Source: UBA4416 sp044238845
GTDB taxonomy: Bacteria > Bacteroidota > Bacteroidia > B-17B0 > Aurantibacillaceae
NCBI GenBank assembly: GCA_044238845.1
Contig: JBIICN010000010.1
Span: 1-64,000 of the forward strand
DNA length: 64,000 nucleotides
Reading direction: 5' to 3'
Below, one piece after another: positions 53,300-62,630 of this stretch. The position numbers and the translations under genes were made by a program. Each line of letters begins with the position of its first letter. Within the stretch, counting starts at the first letter, position 1. A model generated the notes under the pieces. The model saw nothing but the letters and a program-made list of their open reading frames with translations. It ran no database searches and was not told the origin of the DNA.

Positions 53300-53845
53300 A
53301 TGAAATTTCAATTAATTATTATTTCTATTTTTTGTTATTTTAATGCTAGTATACAAAACCTAGCAGATACAATTCCTGTTTCAAAAAATGCCATATCTAT
53401 TGAACTTCTTGGAACTAGCTGTAATATTCTCAGTATTCAATATGACAGAATTATTAAAAAAAATAAATCTAGTTTTTACAGTGTAAATGTAGGTGCTGGA
53501 TATATGCCCGACATTGCTAAATACAAATCAAATCAACTATTTGGTTCATCTATTGCCCTTGATTGGAATAGTAGTTTATATAAACGCAATCACATAGTTG
53601 GAGGAATTGGATTAGCATATTCTGATGGGCTATTTCAATACGGATTACCAAATGATATTAAAAAATCACATAAAATATTGTTTGGAAGTTTACGAATAGG
53701 GTATAAATTTCAAAAAACAGAAAAAGGTGTGTTTTATAAAATTATGTGTACGCCAATTTTTAAGATATACGAATTTTCAAATCTATTTGTGCAATCGCCA
53801 TCTATATTTCCATTAATTGGAATTGGGGCTGGATATTCTTTCTAA
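53300..53845 (+). CDS. Small outer-membrane beta-barrel-like protein
   Basis: The 181-residue protein has an N-terminal signal segment (about 1-19). Alternating hydrophobic strands follow (AISIELLGTSCNILSIQYDRI, FYSVNVGAGYMPD, HIVGGIGLAYSDG, GSLRIGYKFQ), ending in a terminal aromatic residue (GIGAGYSF), as barrel proteins often do. The function is unknown. It follows the type B cargo by 146 bp and converges on the hexapeptide gene, 6 nt apart. Confidence 0.68.
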   Translation: MKFQLIIISIFCYFNASIQNLADTIPVSKNAISIELLGTSCNILSIQYDRIIKKNKSSFYSVNVGAGYMPDIAKYKSNQLFGSSIALDWNSSLYKRNHIVGGIGLAYSDGLFQYGLPNDIKKSHKILFGSLRIGYKFQKTEKGVFYKIMCTPIFKIYEFSNLFVQSPSIFPLIGIGAGYSF

Positions 53846-53851
53846 AAAAAG

Positions 53852-54460
53852 TTATTTCTTTTTCCCTTTTGCCTCGTTCCATGTTTTGTATTCGTTTTGC
53901 TGATCAGGACGATAAGCCGGCATCCTTCGTAAAGGCTCACAAGGTTTTAAAGTTGCATAACAATCGGCAGGCAATTGTTGATATAAGGCCGTTCCTTTAG
54001 TTTTCCAAGCAATCATCTCATCACTAACATCCTTAACTACTTTTGCAGGGTTACCAACTACTACTTTTCTATCTTCTATAACTGTATCCGCAGGCACAAA
54101 ACACAAAGCACCAATAATACAATTATCTCCAATTATACAATTATCCATCACCACCGCATTCATACCAACTAACACATTTTTTCCAATTGTTCCGCCATGT
54201 ATAATGGCACCATGCCCAATATGTGAAGCTTCTTTTAATAAAACAGTTGTTCCCGGAAACATATGTATCGTGCAATTTTCTTGAACATTGCAACCATCTT
54301 CAATAATAATCTGTCCCCAATCGCCACGAATAGCAGCCCCTGGACCGATATACACATTTTTTCCAATAATCACATTACCTGTTACAGTTGAATTTGGATG
54401 AATGAATGATGATTTATCAATAACTGGCTTGTAGCCGTTGAATTCGAAAATATTTGCCAT
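53852..54460 (-). CDS. Gamma-carbonic-anhydrase-type hexapeptide protein (PaaY/CaiE-like)
   Basis: The 202-residue left-handed beta-helix protein is made of hexapeptide repeats (about 15-140). It keeps the three zinc His of gamma-carbonic anhydrases (TIHMF, SHIGH and IIHGG segments). The C-terminal extension (LPADCYATLKPCEPLRRM) is like PaaY and CaiE rather than minimal gamma-CAs. PaaY relieves thioester by-products of phenylacetate breakdown; no paa genes are visible here, so the substrate is open. It is preceded by a small ORF 5 nt upstream. Confidence 0.88.
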   Translation of the reverse strand: MANIFEFNGYKPVIDKSSFIHPNSTVTGNVIIGKNVYIGPGAAIRGDWGQIIIEDGCNVQENCTIHMFPGTTVLLKEASHIGHGAIIHGGTIGKNVLVGMNAVVMDNCIIGDNCIIGALCFVPADTVIEDRKVVVGNPAKVVKDVSDEMIAWKTKGTALYQQLPADCYATLKPCEPLRRMPAYRPDQQNEYKTWNEAKGKKK

Positions 54461-54465
54461 AATTT

Positions 54466-54618
54466 TTATTTTATTTCGCAGTAACCATAACCATAGTTAT
54501 CTGAGTTTTCATAATCATCTTTACACTTAGAAAGTGCTTTTGATTTTTTTTTCTTTATATGTGTATGTTTCTTGCAATTGTACAAATCCTCTTCTATCTG
54601 AATAACAATTACAGGCAT
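54466..54618 (-). CDS. Possible small Lys/Cys-rich protein
   Basis: The ATG at 54618 (MPVIVIQIEEDLYNC) gives a 50-residue ORF ending 5 nt before the PaaY-like gene, on the same strand. It has three Cys, a Lys-rich centre (HIKKKKSK) and an acidic, Tyr/Gly-rich end (YENSDNYGYGYCEIK). A longer version starting upstream at 54657 looks less protein-like. Spacing supports a real gene, but no family is recognised. Confidence 0.38.
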   Translation of the reverse strand: MPVIVIQIEEDLYNCKKHTHIKKKKSKALSKCKDDYENSDNYGYGYCEIK

Positions 54619-54691
54619 AATGTTTTTTACATGAAATTTAAAAAAACACAAATGCAAAAATGATTGAATTTTTCATGATTTCTTAATTAGC

Positions 54692-55102
54692 TTAAGCTCT
54701 CTCTTTTGCACTACTCAAAAGTTCTTTTTTTAAGCTATTTACCCATTCATAGGCACTTTCTGGATTATTAAACATTTTTGAAGGAATTTTGGGCTTATTA
54801 AATGTTATAAAAAAATTAACTAATAAACGCATTGGTAAAGAATTAACAATAAAAGCATCCGCATACCGATATTTTGAATAATCACTATCTGCATAAAATT
54901 TTCTAGATTCTGGCGTTGAATCATATAATGCCGTGGTATCCACAATAGCGAAATACTTATTTGGGGCTGTTAGTGCGACTGCTTGCTTCAACAACTCTTC
55001 CATTTCTGCCTGATCTAAATTTATGCCTTCCTTCATTTTAACAAACAAGATTTCATCTTCGAAAGACAAAAATGCATAGGGTGTGTCTAAAGTTTTACTC
55101 AT
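54692..55102 (-). CDS. STAS-like (SpoIIAA-type) domain protein
   Basis: The 136-residue cytoplasmic protein has the pattern FLSFEDEILFVKMKEGINLDQAEMEELLKQA, YFAIVDTTALYDSTPESRKFYAD, ADAFIVNSLPMRLLVNFFITF and PESAYEWVNSL. This resembles small STAS-like proteins of Bacteroidota. Such proteins can be partners in phospho-switches; a SiaB-like kinase homologue is encoded 35 kb away, but no link can be shown. No phospho-acceptor site is identified with confidence. Confidence 0.65.
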   Translation of the reverse strand: MSKTLDTPYAFLSFEDEILFVKMKEGINLDQAEMEELLKQAVALTAPNKYFAIVDTTALYDSTPESRKFYADSDYSKYRYADAFIVNSLPMRLLVNFFITFNKPKIPSKMFNNPESAYEWVNSLKKELLSSAKERA

Positions 55103-55149
55103 GTTATAATAGCTAAATATAGCAAAAAATGAAATACAATTTAAGGCTC

Positions 55150-56733
55150 CTAAAATTCACTTTTCAGATGAAACTTAATTTCAGGAAATTTGGTTTGAGC
55201 CATTTCTAGTAACCAAGCAGATTCAGCTAAAAAAACTAGACGATTTTCTTTATCATAAGCAATATGATTTGATTTATCTATTAAAAACTCATCCAATTTT
55301 TTCTTATCACTACATTCAATCCATAAAGCTTTATATAGGTTAACAGAATCATAACCACAAGAAGCATTATACTCTGATTTTAAACGATGCTGAATTACCT
55401 CAAATTGTAAAGCACCCACTGTACCAACTACTTTTCGCCCATCTGCTTTTTTAGTAAATAACTGCGCTACTCCTTCATCTGTTAACTGCTCTAAGCCTTT
55501 TTGTAATTGCTTAGTTTTCATTGGATCCAAATTGGTAACATATTTAAATAACTCAGGAGAGAAACTTGGTATTCCTTTAAAATTAAACTTATTTCCTTCT
55601 GTTAATGTATCTCCAATTTTAAAATTACCTGCATCGTATAAACCAATCACATCTCCTGGAAAAGATTCATCAATCACCGATTTTTGCTGAGCCATAAAAG
55701 CTGTTGGATTACTAAAGCGCATATCCTTGCCTTCTCGAACATTGTAATAATATTTATTACGTTCAAACTTCCCTGAAACTATTCGTAAAAAGGCAATTCT
55801 ATCACGATGTTTGGGATCTAAGTTAGCGTGAATTTTAAATACAAATCCACTAAATTTAGCCGATTCAGGTTCAATATGTCCTGCTAAATCCGTATCTCTT
55901 CCTTGAGGCGTTGGAGCAATTTCAACAAAACAATCTAATAACTCTTTAATACCAAAGTTATTAACCGCACTGCCAAAAAACACAGGACTTACATTTGCTT
56001 TTAAATACTCTTGCTTATCAAAATCATCATAAACACCGTCGATCAGCGTAATATCATCACGTAATTGGTTGGCAAAATCTTCACTAATATATTTCTCAAT
56101 CTCAGTATCATTTACATTATCCAACACTACACTTTCTTCAACAGTTGTTTTACTATCTCCTTGAAATAGAGATAATTTTTTTTCATACAAATTATACACG
56201 CCTTTAAATGATTTACCAATACCAATTGGCCAAGTTAAGGGACGAACCCTTATTTTTAATTCTTTTTCAATCTCATCTAATAAATCAAATGCATTTTGCC
56301 CTTCACGATCCATTTTATTTACAAACACAATCACTGGGGTATTACGCATACGACACACTTCTAATAATTTACGTGTTTGAGGTTCCACTCCTTTTACACA
56401 ATCAATTACCATAATTACACTATCCACAGCTGATAAAGTACGGTAGGTATCTTCCGCAAAATCCTCGTGACCAGGAGTATCTAAAATATTTACTTTAAAA
56501 TCGCGATAATCAAATGCCATAACGGAGGTAGAAACTGAGATTCCACGTTGTTTCTCAATTTCCATAAAATCGGAAGTGGTCGATTTTTTAATTTTATTAG
56601 ATTTAACGGCTCCTGCAGATTGTATAGCTCCTCCAAATAATAATAATTTTTCGGTTAGAGTTGTTTTACCAGCATCTGGATGGGCAATAATGGCAAATGT
56701 TTTTCTTTTGTGTAATTCTTCTGTAAAACTCAT
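55150..56733 (-). CDS. prfC: Peptide chain release factor 3
   Basis: The ATG at 56733 (MSFTEELHKRKT) gives 527 residues, the usual RF3 length; the frame extends upstream without support. It is a translational GTPase with G1 AHPDAGKTTLTEKLL, the switch region KQRGISVSTSVMAF, DTPGHEDFAEDTYR and NKMDREGQNAFDLLDE. RF3-specific domains follow, ending near FPEIKFHLKSEF. RF3 removes RF1/RF2 from the ribosome after peptide release. It is a single gene between the STAS-like gene and the unknown lipoprotein. Confidence 0.96.
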   Translation of the reverse strand: MSFTEELHKRKTFAIIAHPDAGKTTLTEKLLLFGGAIQSAGAVKSNKIKKSTTSDFMEIEKQRGISVSTSVMAFDYRDFKVNILDTPGHEDFAEDTYRTLSAVDSVIMVIDCVKGVEPQTRKLLEVCRMRNTPVIVFVNKMDREGQNAFDLLDEIEKELKIRVRPLTWPIGIGKSFKGVYNLYEKKLSLFQGDSKTTVEESVVLDNVNDTEIEKYISEDFANQLRDDITLIDGVYDDFDKQEYLKANVSPVFFGSAVNNFGIKELLDCFVEIAPTPQGRDTDLAGHIEPESAKFSGFVFKIHANLDPKHRDRIAFLRIVSGKFERNKYYYNVREGKDMRFSNPTAFMAQQKSVIDESFPGDVIGLYDAGNFKIGDTLTEGNKFNFKGIPSFSPELFKYVTNLDPMKTKQLQKGLEQLTDEGVAQLFTKKADGRKVVGTVGALQFEVIQHRLKSEYNASCGYDSVNLYKALWIECSDKKKLDEFLIDKSNHIAYDKENRLVFLAESAWLLEMAQTKFPEIKFHLKSEF

Positions 56734-56789
56734 TGATGTTTGAAATAAGGGTATAAAGATAACAAAAAAAGGCAAGCTTAGTTATACAG

Positions 56790-56832
56790 AATACCCACTA
56801 GTACGGATATAAAATACCCAATTGGGGGTATT
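56790..56832 (+). promoter_or_regulatory. Repeated AATACCCA elements with a 7-bp inverted repeat
   Basis: AATACCCA occurs at 56790-56797 and 56813-56820, 23 bp apart. The second copy forms an inverted repeat, AATACCC (56813-56819) with GGGTATT (56826-56832). A TAATTTTG -7 box follows at 56853-56860, so this is well placed for an activator or repressor of the lipoprotein gene. Confidence 0.45.
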
Positions 56833-56852
56833 AATGTTTTTGGGAAAACCTC

Positions 56853-56860
56853 TAATTTTG
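56853..56860 (+). promoter_or_regulatory. Promoter -7 box (TAATTTTG) of the unknown lipoprotein gene
   Basis: TAATTTTG matches TAnnTTTG and lies 36 nt before the ATG. A TTTG upstream is only 10 bp away, too close for a normal -33 box, so activation by a factor at the AATACCCA elements is possible. Confidence 0.4.
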
Positions 56861-56896
56861 TTACAGAAAACTAAAAATAAATAATATAAAAAAAAC

Positions 56897-57673
56897 ATGA
56901 AAACAACTTTTAAAACATTAAGCATTTTAATTTTAACGGCATCTTTTGCTTTTACATCATGTAAAAAATCTGACGAAACAGCCCCAGAAGAACCAACACC
57001 TACGCCAAATCAAACTGCTCCAGCGGCTCCAGGACCAATAACAACTCAACCAAGTGATGCAGACGGTGTTTGTGTAGCATCTAAACTTAATGTAACAACT
57101 GCAGTACCAGGAACAACTATAGTAGTTACTGTAACTATGGGAAGTGCTACTGGTTCATTTTATTCTGCTGCTGGATCAAGCACTTTAACGGATGCAGGAA
57201 CAGTTAAAACAAACGATTCAACTCATGCAAAACAATCTAACTATTCATATATTTTCTCGCCAAAATCTGCAACAGGTATAAACTACGGAAGTAACTCAAG
57301 ATGGAATATTTCTGGCAGTGGCTCGATTCCAGCGATAACATATACTGCAAATGGATTCCCATCTACACCATCTCTTCCAAATATTACTTCAGTAAGTAAA
57401 GCTTCTGGCCTTACATTAAACACAACAAGTGTTACAAACGCTGATTCATTATGCTACCAAATTACTGCTGGAAGTAAAACAATTTATAAAATTGTTAGAG
57501 CATCTCAAACATCCTATACTTTCCCTGCCTCTGAAATGGGGACGTTAGATGTAACAGATAATGCATACGCAACAATAACAGCTTATAAATTTAACAACAC
57601 AACTGTATCAAGTAAAAAATACTATTTCATTAACTTGAATACAGCTAACAAGTCTATTAAGGTTACTAACTAA
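56897..57673 (+). CDS. Unknown lipoprotein with Pro/Thr-rich linker
   Basis: The 258-residue product has a lipoprotein signal with FTSC (Cys22). A Glu/Pro/Thr-rich linker (about 26-55) and a beta-rich, Ser/Thr-rich mature part follow (LNVTTAVPGTTIVVTVTMG, YSYIFSPKSATGINYG), then an Fn3-like stretch near the end (SLCYQITAGSKTIYKIV). No enzyme motif is seen. It is monocistronic, with its own operator-like upstream sequence and a strong terminator, so it may be specifically regulated. Confidence 0.7.
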   Translation: MKTTFKTLSILILTASFAFTSCKKSDETAPEEPTPTPNQTAPAAPGPITTQPSDADGVCVASKLNVTTAVPGTTIVVTVTMGSATGSFYSAAGSSTLTDAGTVKTNDSTHAKQSNYSYIFSPKSATGINYGSNSRWNISGSGSIPAITYTANGFPSTPSLPNITSVSKASGLTLNTTSVTNADSLCYQITAGSKTIYKIVRASQTSYTFPASEMGTLDVTDNAYATITAYKFNNTTVSSKKYYFINLNTANKSIKVTN

Positions 57674-57690
57674 TAAAAGTAATTCTAAAA

Positions 57691-57729
57691 AAAATGCTCG
57701 ATGTGACATTACATCGAGCATTTTTTTTT
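57691..57729. terminator. Bidirectional terminator between the lipoprotein gene and tamL
   Basis: ATGCTCGATGT (57694-57704) pairs perfectly with ACATCGAGCAT (57711-57721) around a six-base loop, with A-runs before and T-runs after. It overlaps the tamL stop region at 57728. Confidence 0.93.
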
Positions 57730-60271
57730 AGAATGGATAACCAATACCAAAATTTAATATTGCCGATTGGCGAATTGTTTGAGTTCCTAAAACCCATCTT
57801 TTCCCTTCAATATATTGTGGATCATGAATTCTCATGGCTCCATCCAATCTAATAACAAAAAAACTAAAGTCATAACGCAATCCAAATCCTGAACCTAATG
57901 CAATTTCTTTATAAAATTTATCTAATTTAAATTGTCCATTAGGTTTATTGGGATCATTATAAGACAACCAAATATTTCCTGCATCAACAAACCAAGCACC
58001 ATAAAAAGATTTAAAAATATGGAAACGGTATTCGATATTACTTTCAATTTGAATATTCCCAATTTTATCATAACGAGACAATATAGAATCAGGTTGGGCA
58101 TAACTACCAGGCCCTAGTGTTCTGGCTCTCCATGCTCGATTGCTATTAGGTCCGCCACCAAAAAAACTTTGTTCGTAAGGCAACGATGTTAAATTTTTCA
58201 AAGGATTTCCATAGCCTCCTGCCATTCGATAAACTAATTTTCCTAGTTTTCTAATATTAAAATAAAAACGATAATCAACATCAAACTTCACAAATTGCGA
58301 AAATGGTACACCTTGTATTAAATACCTTCCTTGCGCATCCATAGACTGACTAGTAGCTGAATATAAGCCTCGTAAAATATTACCTGACGAACTTAAAGTC
58401 ATTTTTAAATACATGTAATTTCTTTTTTTACTTAAAGTTTGATTATTATAAATTACAGATAATCTAGATAAAGTAGTGATATGATCTTGGAATGAATTTA
58501 ATAAATAGAAATCGTTAAGATTTAATAAATCACTCTGAAAATTTCCAAATAATTTAGCTTTAACACTGTATATCTCAAAAGGAACAATATCGTATGAAAA
58601 TAACTCTTTATTATTTGTAAATCTAAATCCATATGATATGTTTGAAATGGTTCTATTAAATTCAGGGCGTGATTGATAATTAAAAGATAAACTAAGTATA
58701 GTTTTTGGTTGTGTAAAATAACGTTTTTCACTTGCATCTTTTTTATAATAAAATAAGGTAAATGGAAATAGTGGTTTTGGGAAAAAGATATTTAATTCAG
58801 GACCAAATTGAATAGTATTAAACGTATTTTGTACATCATTAATATTAGTAGTTGTTTCAGTGGAACTAAATTGTTTTTGAGCCGCTATCGATCCTTTTAA
58901 TTTAAGTTCAACTAACTCAGCGCCCCTAAATGCATTTTTATTTTGAAACACAAGACTACCTGCTATTCCAAGGTTTCCTGATGTATTAGTCCCTTCTGTT
59001 TCAATAGTTATTGATTGTTTTACAACAGGCTGACAAACAATATAACAATCTAATTTATCAGAATATCTAGGGTTTTTAATATACTGAATATATACGCTTT
59101 TAAACACTTTTAAAGAACTTAATCCCTTGTAGGTTTCTTCAGAAAAATTTTGTTGGTACAATTGCCCAGGTGATATAGAGATATCCCGAGTTAAATCTTT
59201 TCTTCTTAACTTTAATCTATTATTATAGATAATTTTGAAGCCATTATATTCTGCCGTATCCTTCATGTATATCTCATTTGACTTCCCTCTAAAATTGGGA
59301 ATATTTTCGGCTATTACATATACATTTTCTATATAAAAACGTGGGTGATTGATGTATATAAGCGAATCATTACTTTCGTTAAAGGATTTAGAAAACATTT
59401 TTATTCCCAGTGTCAAATTAACTTTTTGACCAACTAAATTTGTATCAACCATGTAATAAACATATTCAGGTGCAAAATAAAAATATCCATTATTTAATTG
59501 ACTTTCAGTAATTCTTTCTCTTTCTTTTTGAAATACATCTTCATCGTAAACCGCATTATGTTTTATTAATGTAGATGTTGTGTCATTAAAAATAAAATAC
59601 TCTATCAAGGGATCTTCAATTTTATAATCAATACTTTGAATTGTATAAGGCTTAGATTTAGTAATATAGTAAAAAACTTTGGAGCGTTTATTTACTAAGT
59701 CCACCTGTATACTATCACTAACTTTAGAATCAAAATAACCTTTTGAGAATACAAATTTCTGCAACTGATTTTTAGTAACTTTAGTTAAAAAGGTATCTAA
59801 AATAACTGGCGGTTCACCAGCCTCCATTATACTTTCCCGAAAAGTTGATTTTTCTTTATTTTTTAATTTAGGTGATTTGGGTGATTTTCCTTTTGCTGCT
59901 CTCCGCTCATTTTTTTTGACATTTTTCGCTAAACGTTTAACGTTAATTCTATCAAACTTAATATCACGTTGCGCTTTCTTTTCTAACGTTTTTTGCTGGT
60001 CAACTTGATTGTATAACCATAAATTAAAACGTAGTACTTTCAATATCTTACGATTTGGTTTCTGCCTAATAAAAGCTTCTAGTTCAGTATTATCAATATT
60101 AGTTCCATTTTGTTTAATAGCACTTTTACTCAATAACAGCTCATTATTTTTTAAATGCTTATTAATTTTACAAGAAGTGAAAAAAAATGAAATTATAACA
60201 AGCCAAAAATAAACCCCTACGATTTTTCGAGGTTGAAATAAAATACTTTTAATATCTTTTAAAAAGGTCAA
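57728..60271 (-). CDS. tamL: TamL-type BamA/TamA-family outer-membrane lipoprotein
   Basis: The 847-residue protein has a lipobox FTSC (Cys34) followed by KINKHLKNNELLLSKS, the TamL opening. POTRA-like repeats come next (about 185-420, with QKFVFSKGYFDSKVSD and GLSSLKVFKSVYIQY), then an Omp85 barrel with the loop FFGGGPNSNRAWRARTLGPG and the end LNFGIGYPF. TamL replaces TamA in Bacteroidota. The first codon is TTG at 60271 and no ATG precedes the signal sequence. A divergent SpoU methyltransferase gene is a frequent neighbour. Confidence 0.92.
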   Translation of the reverse strand: MTFLKDIKSILFQPRKIVGVYFWLVIISFFFTSCKINKHLKNNELLLSKSAIKQNGTNIDNTELEAFIRQKPNRKILKVLRFNLWLYNQVDQQKTLEKKAQRDIKFDRINVKRLAKNVKKNERRAAKGKSPKSPKLKNKEKSTFRESIMEAGEPPVILDTFLTKVTKNQLQKFVFSKGYFDSKVSDSIQVDLVNKRSKVFYYITKSKPYTIQSIDYKIEDPLIEYFIFNDTTSTLIKHNAVYDEDVFQKERERITESQLNNGYFYFAPEYVYYMVDTNLVGQKVNLTLGIKMFSKSFNESNDSLIYINHPRFYIENVYVIAENIPNFRGKSNEIYMKDTAEYNGFKIIYNNRLKLRRKDLTRDISISPGQLYQQNFSEETYKGLSSLKVFKSVYIQYIKNPRYSDKLDCYIVCQPVVKQSITIETEGTNTSGNLGIAGSLVFQNKNAFRGAELVELKLKGSIAAQKQFSSTETTTNINDVQNTFNTIQFGPELNIFFPKPLFPFTLFYYKKDASEKRYFTQPKTILSLSFNYQSRPEFNRTISNISYGFRFTNNKELFSYDIVPFEIYSVKAKLFGNFQSDLLNLNDFYLLNSFQDHITTLSRLSVIYNNQTLSKKRNYMYLKMTLSSSGNILRGLYSATSQSMDAQGRYLIQGVPFSQFVKFDVDYRFYFNIRKLGKLVYRMAGGYGNPLKNLTSLPYEQSFFGGGPNSNRAWRARTLGPGSYAQPDSILSRYDKIGNIQIESNIEYRFHIFKSFYGAWFVDAGNIWLSYNDPNKPNGQFKLDKFYKEIALGSGFGLRYDFSFFVIRLDGAMRIHDPQYIEGKRWVLGTQTIRQSAILNFGIGYPF

Positions 60272-60314
60272 ATCGTTTACTTACATTTATAGCCTACTAA
60301 TTTAAGTTTAAATA

Positions 60315-61079
60315 ATGATTAGTAAAAATCAGATAAAATATATTCAATCCCTTCACTCTAAAAAAAATAGGGAGGATGAGGGTTTGTTTATCGTAGAAGG
60401 AATTAAGCTAGTAACTGAGTTTATTCAACAACAAAAATTTGAGGTGAAAGAAGTTTTTGCAGTGGCTGAATACATTGACAATCACATTAAAATTTTAACC
60501 AATCATCAAATTTGTTACAGCGAAATAACTGGTGAAGAGCTAAAAAAAATAAGCCTTTTATCAACTCCCAACCATGTATTAGCTGTGGTAAAGAGTACAG
60601 AACAAGTTTTAGACGATACTTTAGTAAATCAATCAACATCTCTGTTTTTGGATGACATCAGAGATCCTGGCAACTTAGGAACCATTATTCGAATAGCTGA
60701 TTGGTTTGGAATAAAACAAGTTATCTGCTCACCAAATTCTACTGAATTATATAATCCAAAAACATTACAAGCCAGTATGGGCGCTGTTTTAAGAGTAAAT
60801 GTTAGCACGCTTTCTTTTAAAGATTTATCAAAAAAAATAAATCACACACCCATTTATGGAGCCGTTCTAAATGGCGAAAATATCTACACTTCCTCACTGA
60901 GTAACGGGCTAATAATTATTGGCAACGAAGCTAATGGCATTTCCGAAGAGGTATTAGCTCAAATAACTCATCCTATTACAATACCTGCTGCTAATAGCAA
61001 TGGCAGCGAATCATTAAATGCGGCTAATGCATGTGCTATTATTTGTTCAGAATTTCATAGGCAATTAACCTATAAATAA
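60315..61079 (+). CDS. TrmH/SpoU-family RNA 2'-O-methyltransferase
   Basis: The 254-residue protein has an N-terminal substrate-binding region (QIKYIQSLHSKKNREDEGLFIVEG) and the SPOUT catalytic domain with motifs LDDIRDPGNLGTIIRIADWFG, IIGNEANGIS and ESLNAANACAII forming the trefoil knot. It uses SAM to methylate rRNA or tRNA; the exact nucleotide cannot be read from sequence. It shares a 43-bp divergent promoter region with tamL. Confidence 0.92.
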   Translation: MISKNQIKYIQSLHSKKNREDEGLFIVEGIKLVTEFIQQQKFEVKEVFAVAEYIDNHIKILTNHQICYSEITGEELKKISLLSTPNHVLAVVKSTEQVLDDTLVNQSTSLFLDDIRDPGNLGTIIRIADWFGIKQVICSPNSTELYNPKTLQASMGAVLRVNVSTLSFKDLSKKINHTPIYGAVLNGENIYTSSLSNGLIIIGNEANGISEEVLAQITHPITIPAANSNGSESLNAANACAIICSEFHRQLTYK

Positions 61080-61128
61080 CTAAAGCCGAAATAAATAACA
61101 ATTTTTTTCCTTAATCGCATTAATAGTT

Positions 61129-61136
61129 TAGTTTTG
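61129..61136 (+). promoter_or_regulatory. Promoter -7 box (TAGTTTTG) of DUF3822-rsmD
   Basis: TAGTTTTG matches TAnnTTTG and lies 9 nt before the ATG at 61146, predicting a very short leader. No clear -33 TTTG is visible. Confidence 0.45.
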
Positions 61137-61145
61137 TAATTAATA

Positions 61146-61988
61146 ATGTCGGCAGATATCAATATAAACCTTTCAATTTTTGGGCAGCTATCAAATATGG
61201 CAGATAGTTTAGTTATTGAGCTATCTGAAAATTTGATTCAATTTAGCGAGGTGCAAATGGAGCTAAACAAGCCATTATATATTTGCCACTACCCTATTGA
61301 AGATAATCATCAGCATTCATTAAATGAACATTTAATCATTGCAATTAAGCATTTTCAGCTGTCAAAAAAAATATATCAACATATATATGTAAACTATTTT
61401 AATCATCAGTTTACGTTGTGTCCAACTGTATTTTACGATCCTAATCAAAACCGAACATTACTAGAGTTTAACGTAGGCAACACAGATAATAAAATCATTT
61501 TAACCGACGATATTAATGCAGACATTAAACTCATTTATGCCATTGATGAATCTTTAAAATCAACTTTAGATTTATTATTTCCAAGTCATCAATTAAAACA
61601 TAATCTCAGTATTCTATCTAAGTTAATGTTGCAAACAGAAGAATTAATTAAAGAAAATATTATTTTATCTGTTTATTCCAATCATATAGAAATAGTTGTT
61701 AAACAAGAACACAAACTTGTACTAGCAAATCAGTTTACCATAAAAACTCAAGAAGATATTTTGTACTATGTTTTATTTATTCTCGAGCAATATCACTTAA
61801 ACCCTTTAACGGCCAATATATCAGTTGCGGGGAATATTGATGTAACATCAGGCCTTTTGACGACATTAAAAAAATACATTAAAAATATTCGCTTAATACA
61901 TGGCCACAAGAATATTGACTGGACATCTATTACAGGCATTCCTCAACATTTTAATTACACCTTACTAAATAGAATATTTTGCGAATAA
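61146..61988 (+). CDS. DUF3822 family protein
   Basis: The 280-residue protein has the DUF3822 pattern (NLSIFGQLSNMADSLVIEL, CPTVFYDPNQNRTLLEFN, YYVLFILEQYHLNP, ISVAGNIDVTSGL). It resembles actin-like ATPase/PilM-type folds by secondary-structure rhythm, but nucleotide motifs are not obvious. No experimental function is known to me. It overlaps rsmD by 10 nt, the usual coupling in Bacteroidota. Confidence 0.88.
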   Translation: MSADININLSIFGQLSNMADSLVIELSENLIQFSEVQMELNKPLYICHYPIEDNHQHSLNEHLIIAIKHFQLSKKIYQHIYVNYFNHQFTLCPTVFYDPNQNRTLLEFNVGNTDNKIILTDDINADIKLIYAIDESLKSTLDLLFPSHQLKHNLSILSKLMLQTEELIKENIILSVYSNHIEIVVKQEHKLVLANQFTIKTQEDILYYVLFILEQYHLNPLTANISVAGNIDVTSGLLTTLKKYIKNIRLIHGHKNIDWTSITGIPQHFNYTLLNRIFCE

Positions 61989-62524
61989 TTGGCGGCACAT
62001 ACAAAGGCAAACAAATTATAGCTCCTAAAAATTTACCCGTTAGGCCTACAACTGATTTTGCAAAAGAAGGTTTATTCAATATTTTAAATCATAAAATTGA
62101 TTTCGAAGATTTAACTGTACTTGACTTGTTTTGTGGAACTGGTAATATAAGTTTAGAATTTGCTTCTCGCGGTGCAAAAAAAATATATTCGGTTGATAAG
62201 CATACTCCCTGTCTCTATTTTTTGAAAGACACAGCAAAATCATTAAAAATGAGTACAATTTTTACTGATAGAGCAGACGTGTTTAAATACCTCGAAAAAT
62301 CAATAACAACATTTGATTTAATATTTGCTGATCCACCTTACGAGTTAGAAAACATTGAAATGATTCACGAATTAGTATTTAAAAACAACCTATTAAATCC
62401 AGATGGTATACTAATCATTGAACATGGGCAAAAAACAGATTTAAGCTCCAAAGAGCACTATATTGAGACTCGAAAATACGGCAATGTTCATTTTAGTTTT
62501 TTTACTCAAGATTCGAGCACATAA
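61979..62524 (+). CDS. rsmD: 16S rRNA (guanine-966-N2)-methyltransferase RsmD
   Basis: The 181-residue SAM methyltransferase has the RsmD opening MRIIGGTYKGKQI, RPTTDFAKEGLFNIL, motif I VLDLFCGTGNISLE, and the catalytic DPPYEL near 120. It methylates G966 of 16S rRNA in the 30S subunit. Translation starts at TTG 61979, inside the last codons of DUF3822 (10-nt overlap); no ATG is available before the conserved GGTYKG. The overlap implies translational coupling. Confidence 0.93.
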   Translation: MRIIGGTYKGKQIIAPKNLPVRPTTDFAKEGLFNILNHKIDFEDLTVLDLFCGTGNISLEFASRGAKKIYSVDKHTPCLYFLKDTAKSLKMSTIFTDRADVFKYLEKSITTFDLIFADPPYELENIEMIHELVFKNNLLNPDGILIIEHGQKTDLSSKEHYIETRKYGNVHFSFFTQDSST

Positions 62525-62607
62525 AAACAGGCCAAATAGTTTTATAGACCTAATTTAACGATAACATATTTTAGTAAATCCATCAAAAATTATCCTGTAA
62601 CTTATAG

Positions 62608-62615
62608 TATATTTG
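62608..62615 (+). promoter_or_regulatory. Promoter -7 box (TATATTTG) of the last gene
   Basis: TATATTTG matches TAnnTTTG and lies 15 nt upstream of the ATG at 62631; transcription would start near 62622. The -33 region is AT-rich without a clear TTTG. Confidence 0.45.
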
Positions 62616-62630
62616 GTATTATACAATTGT

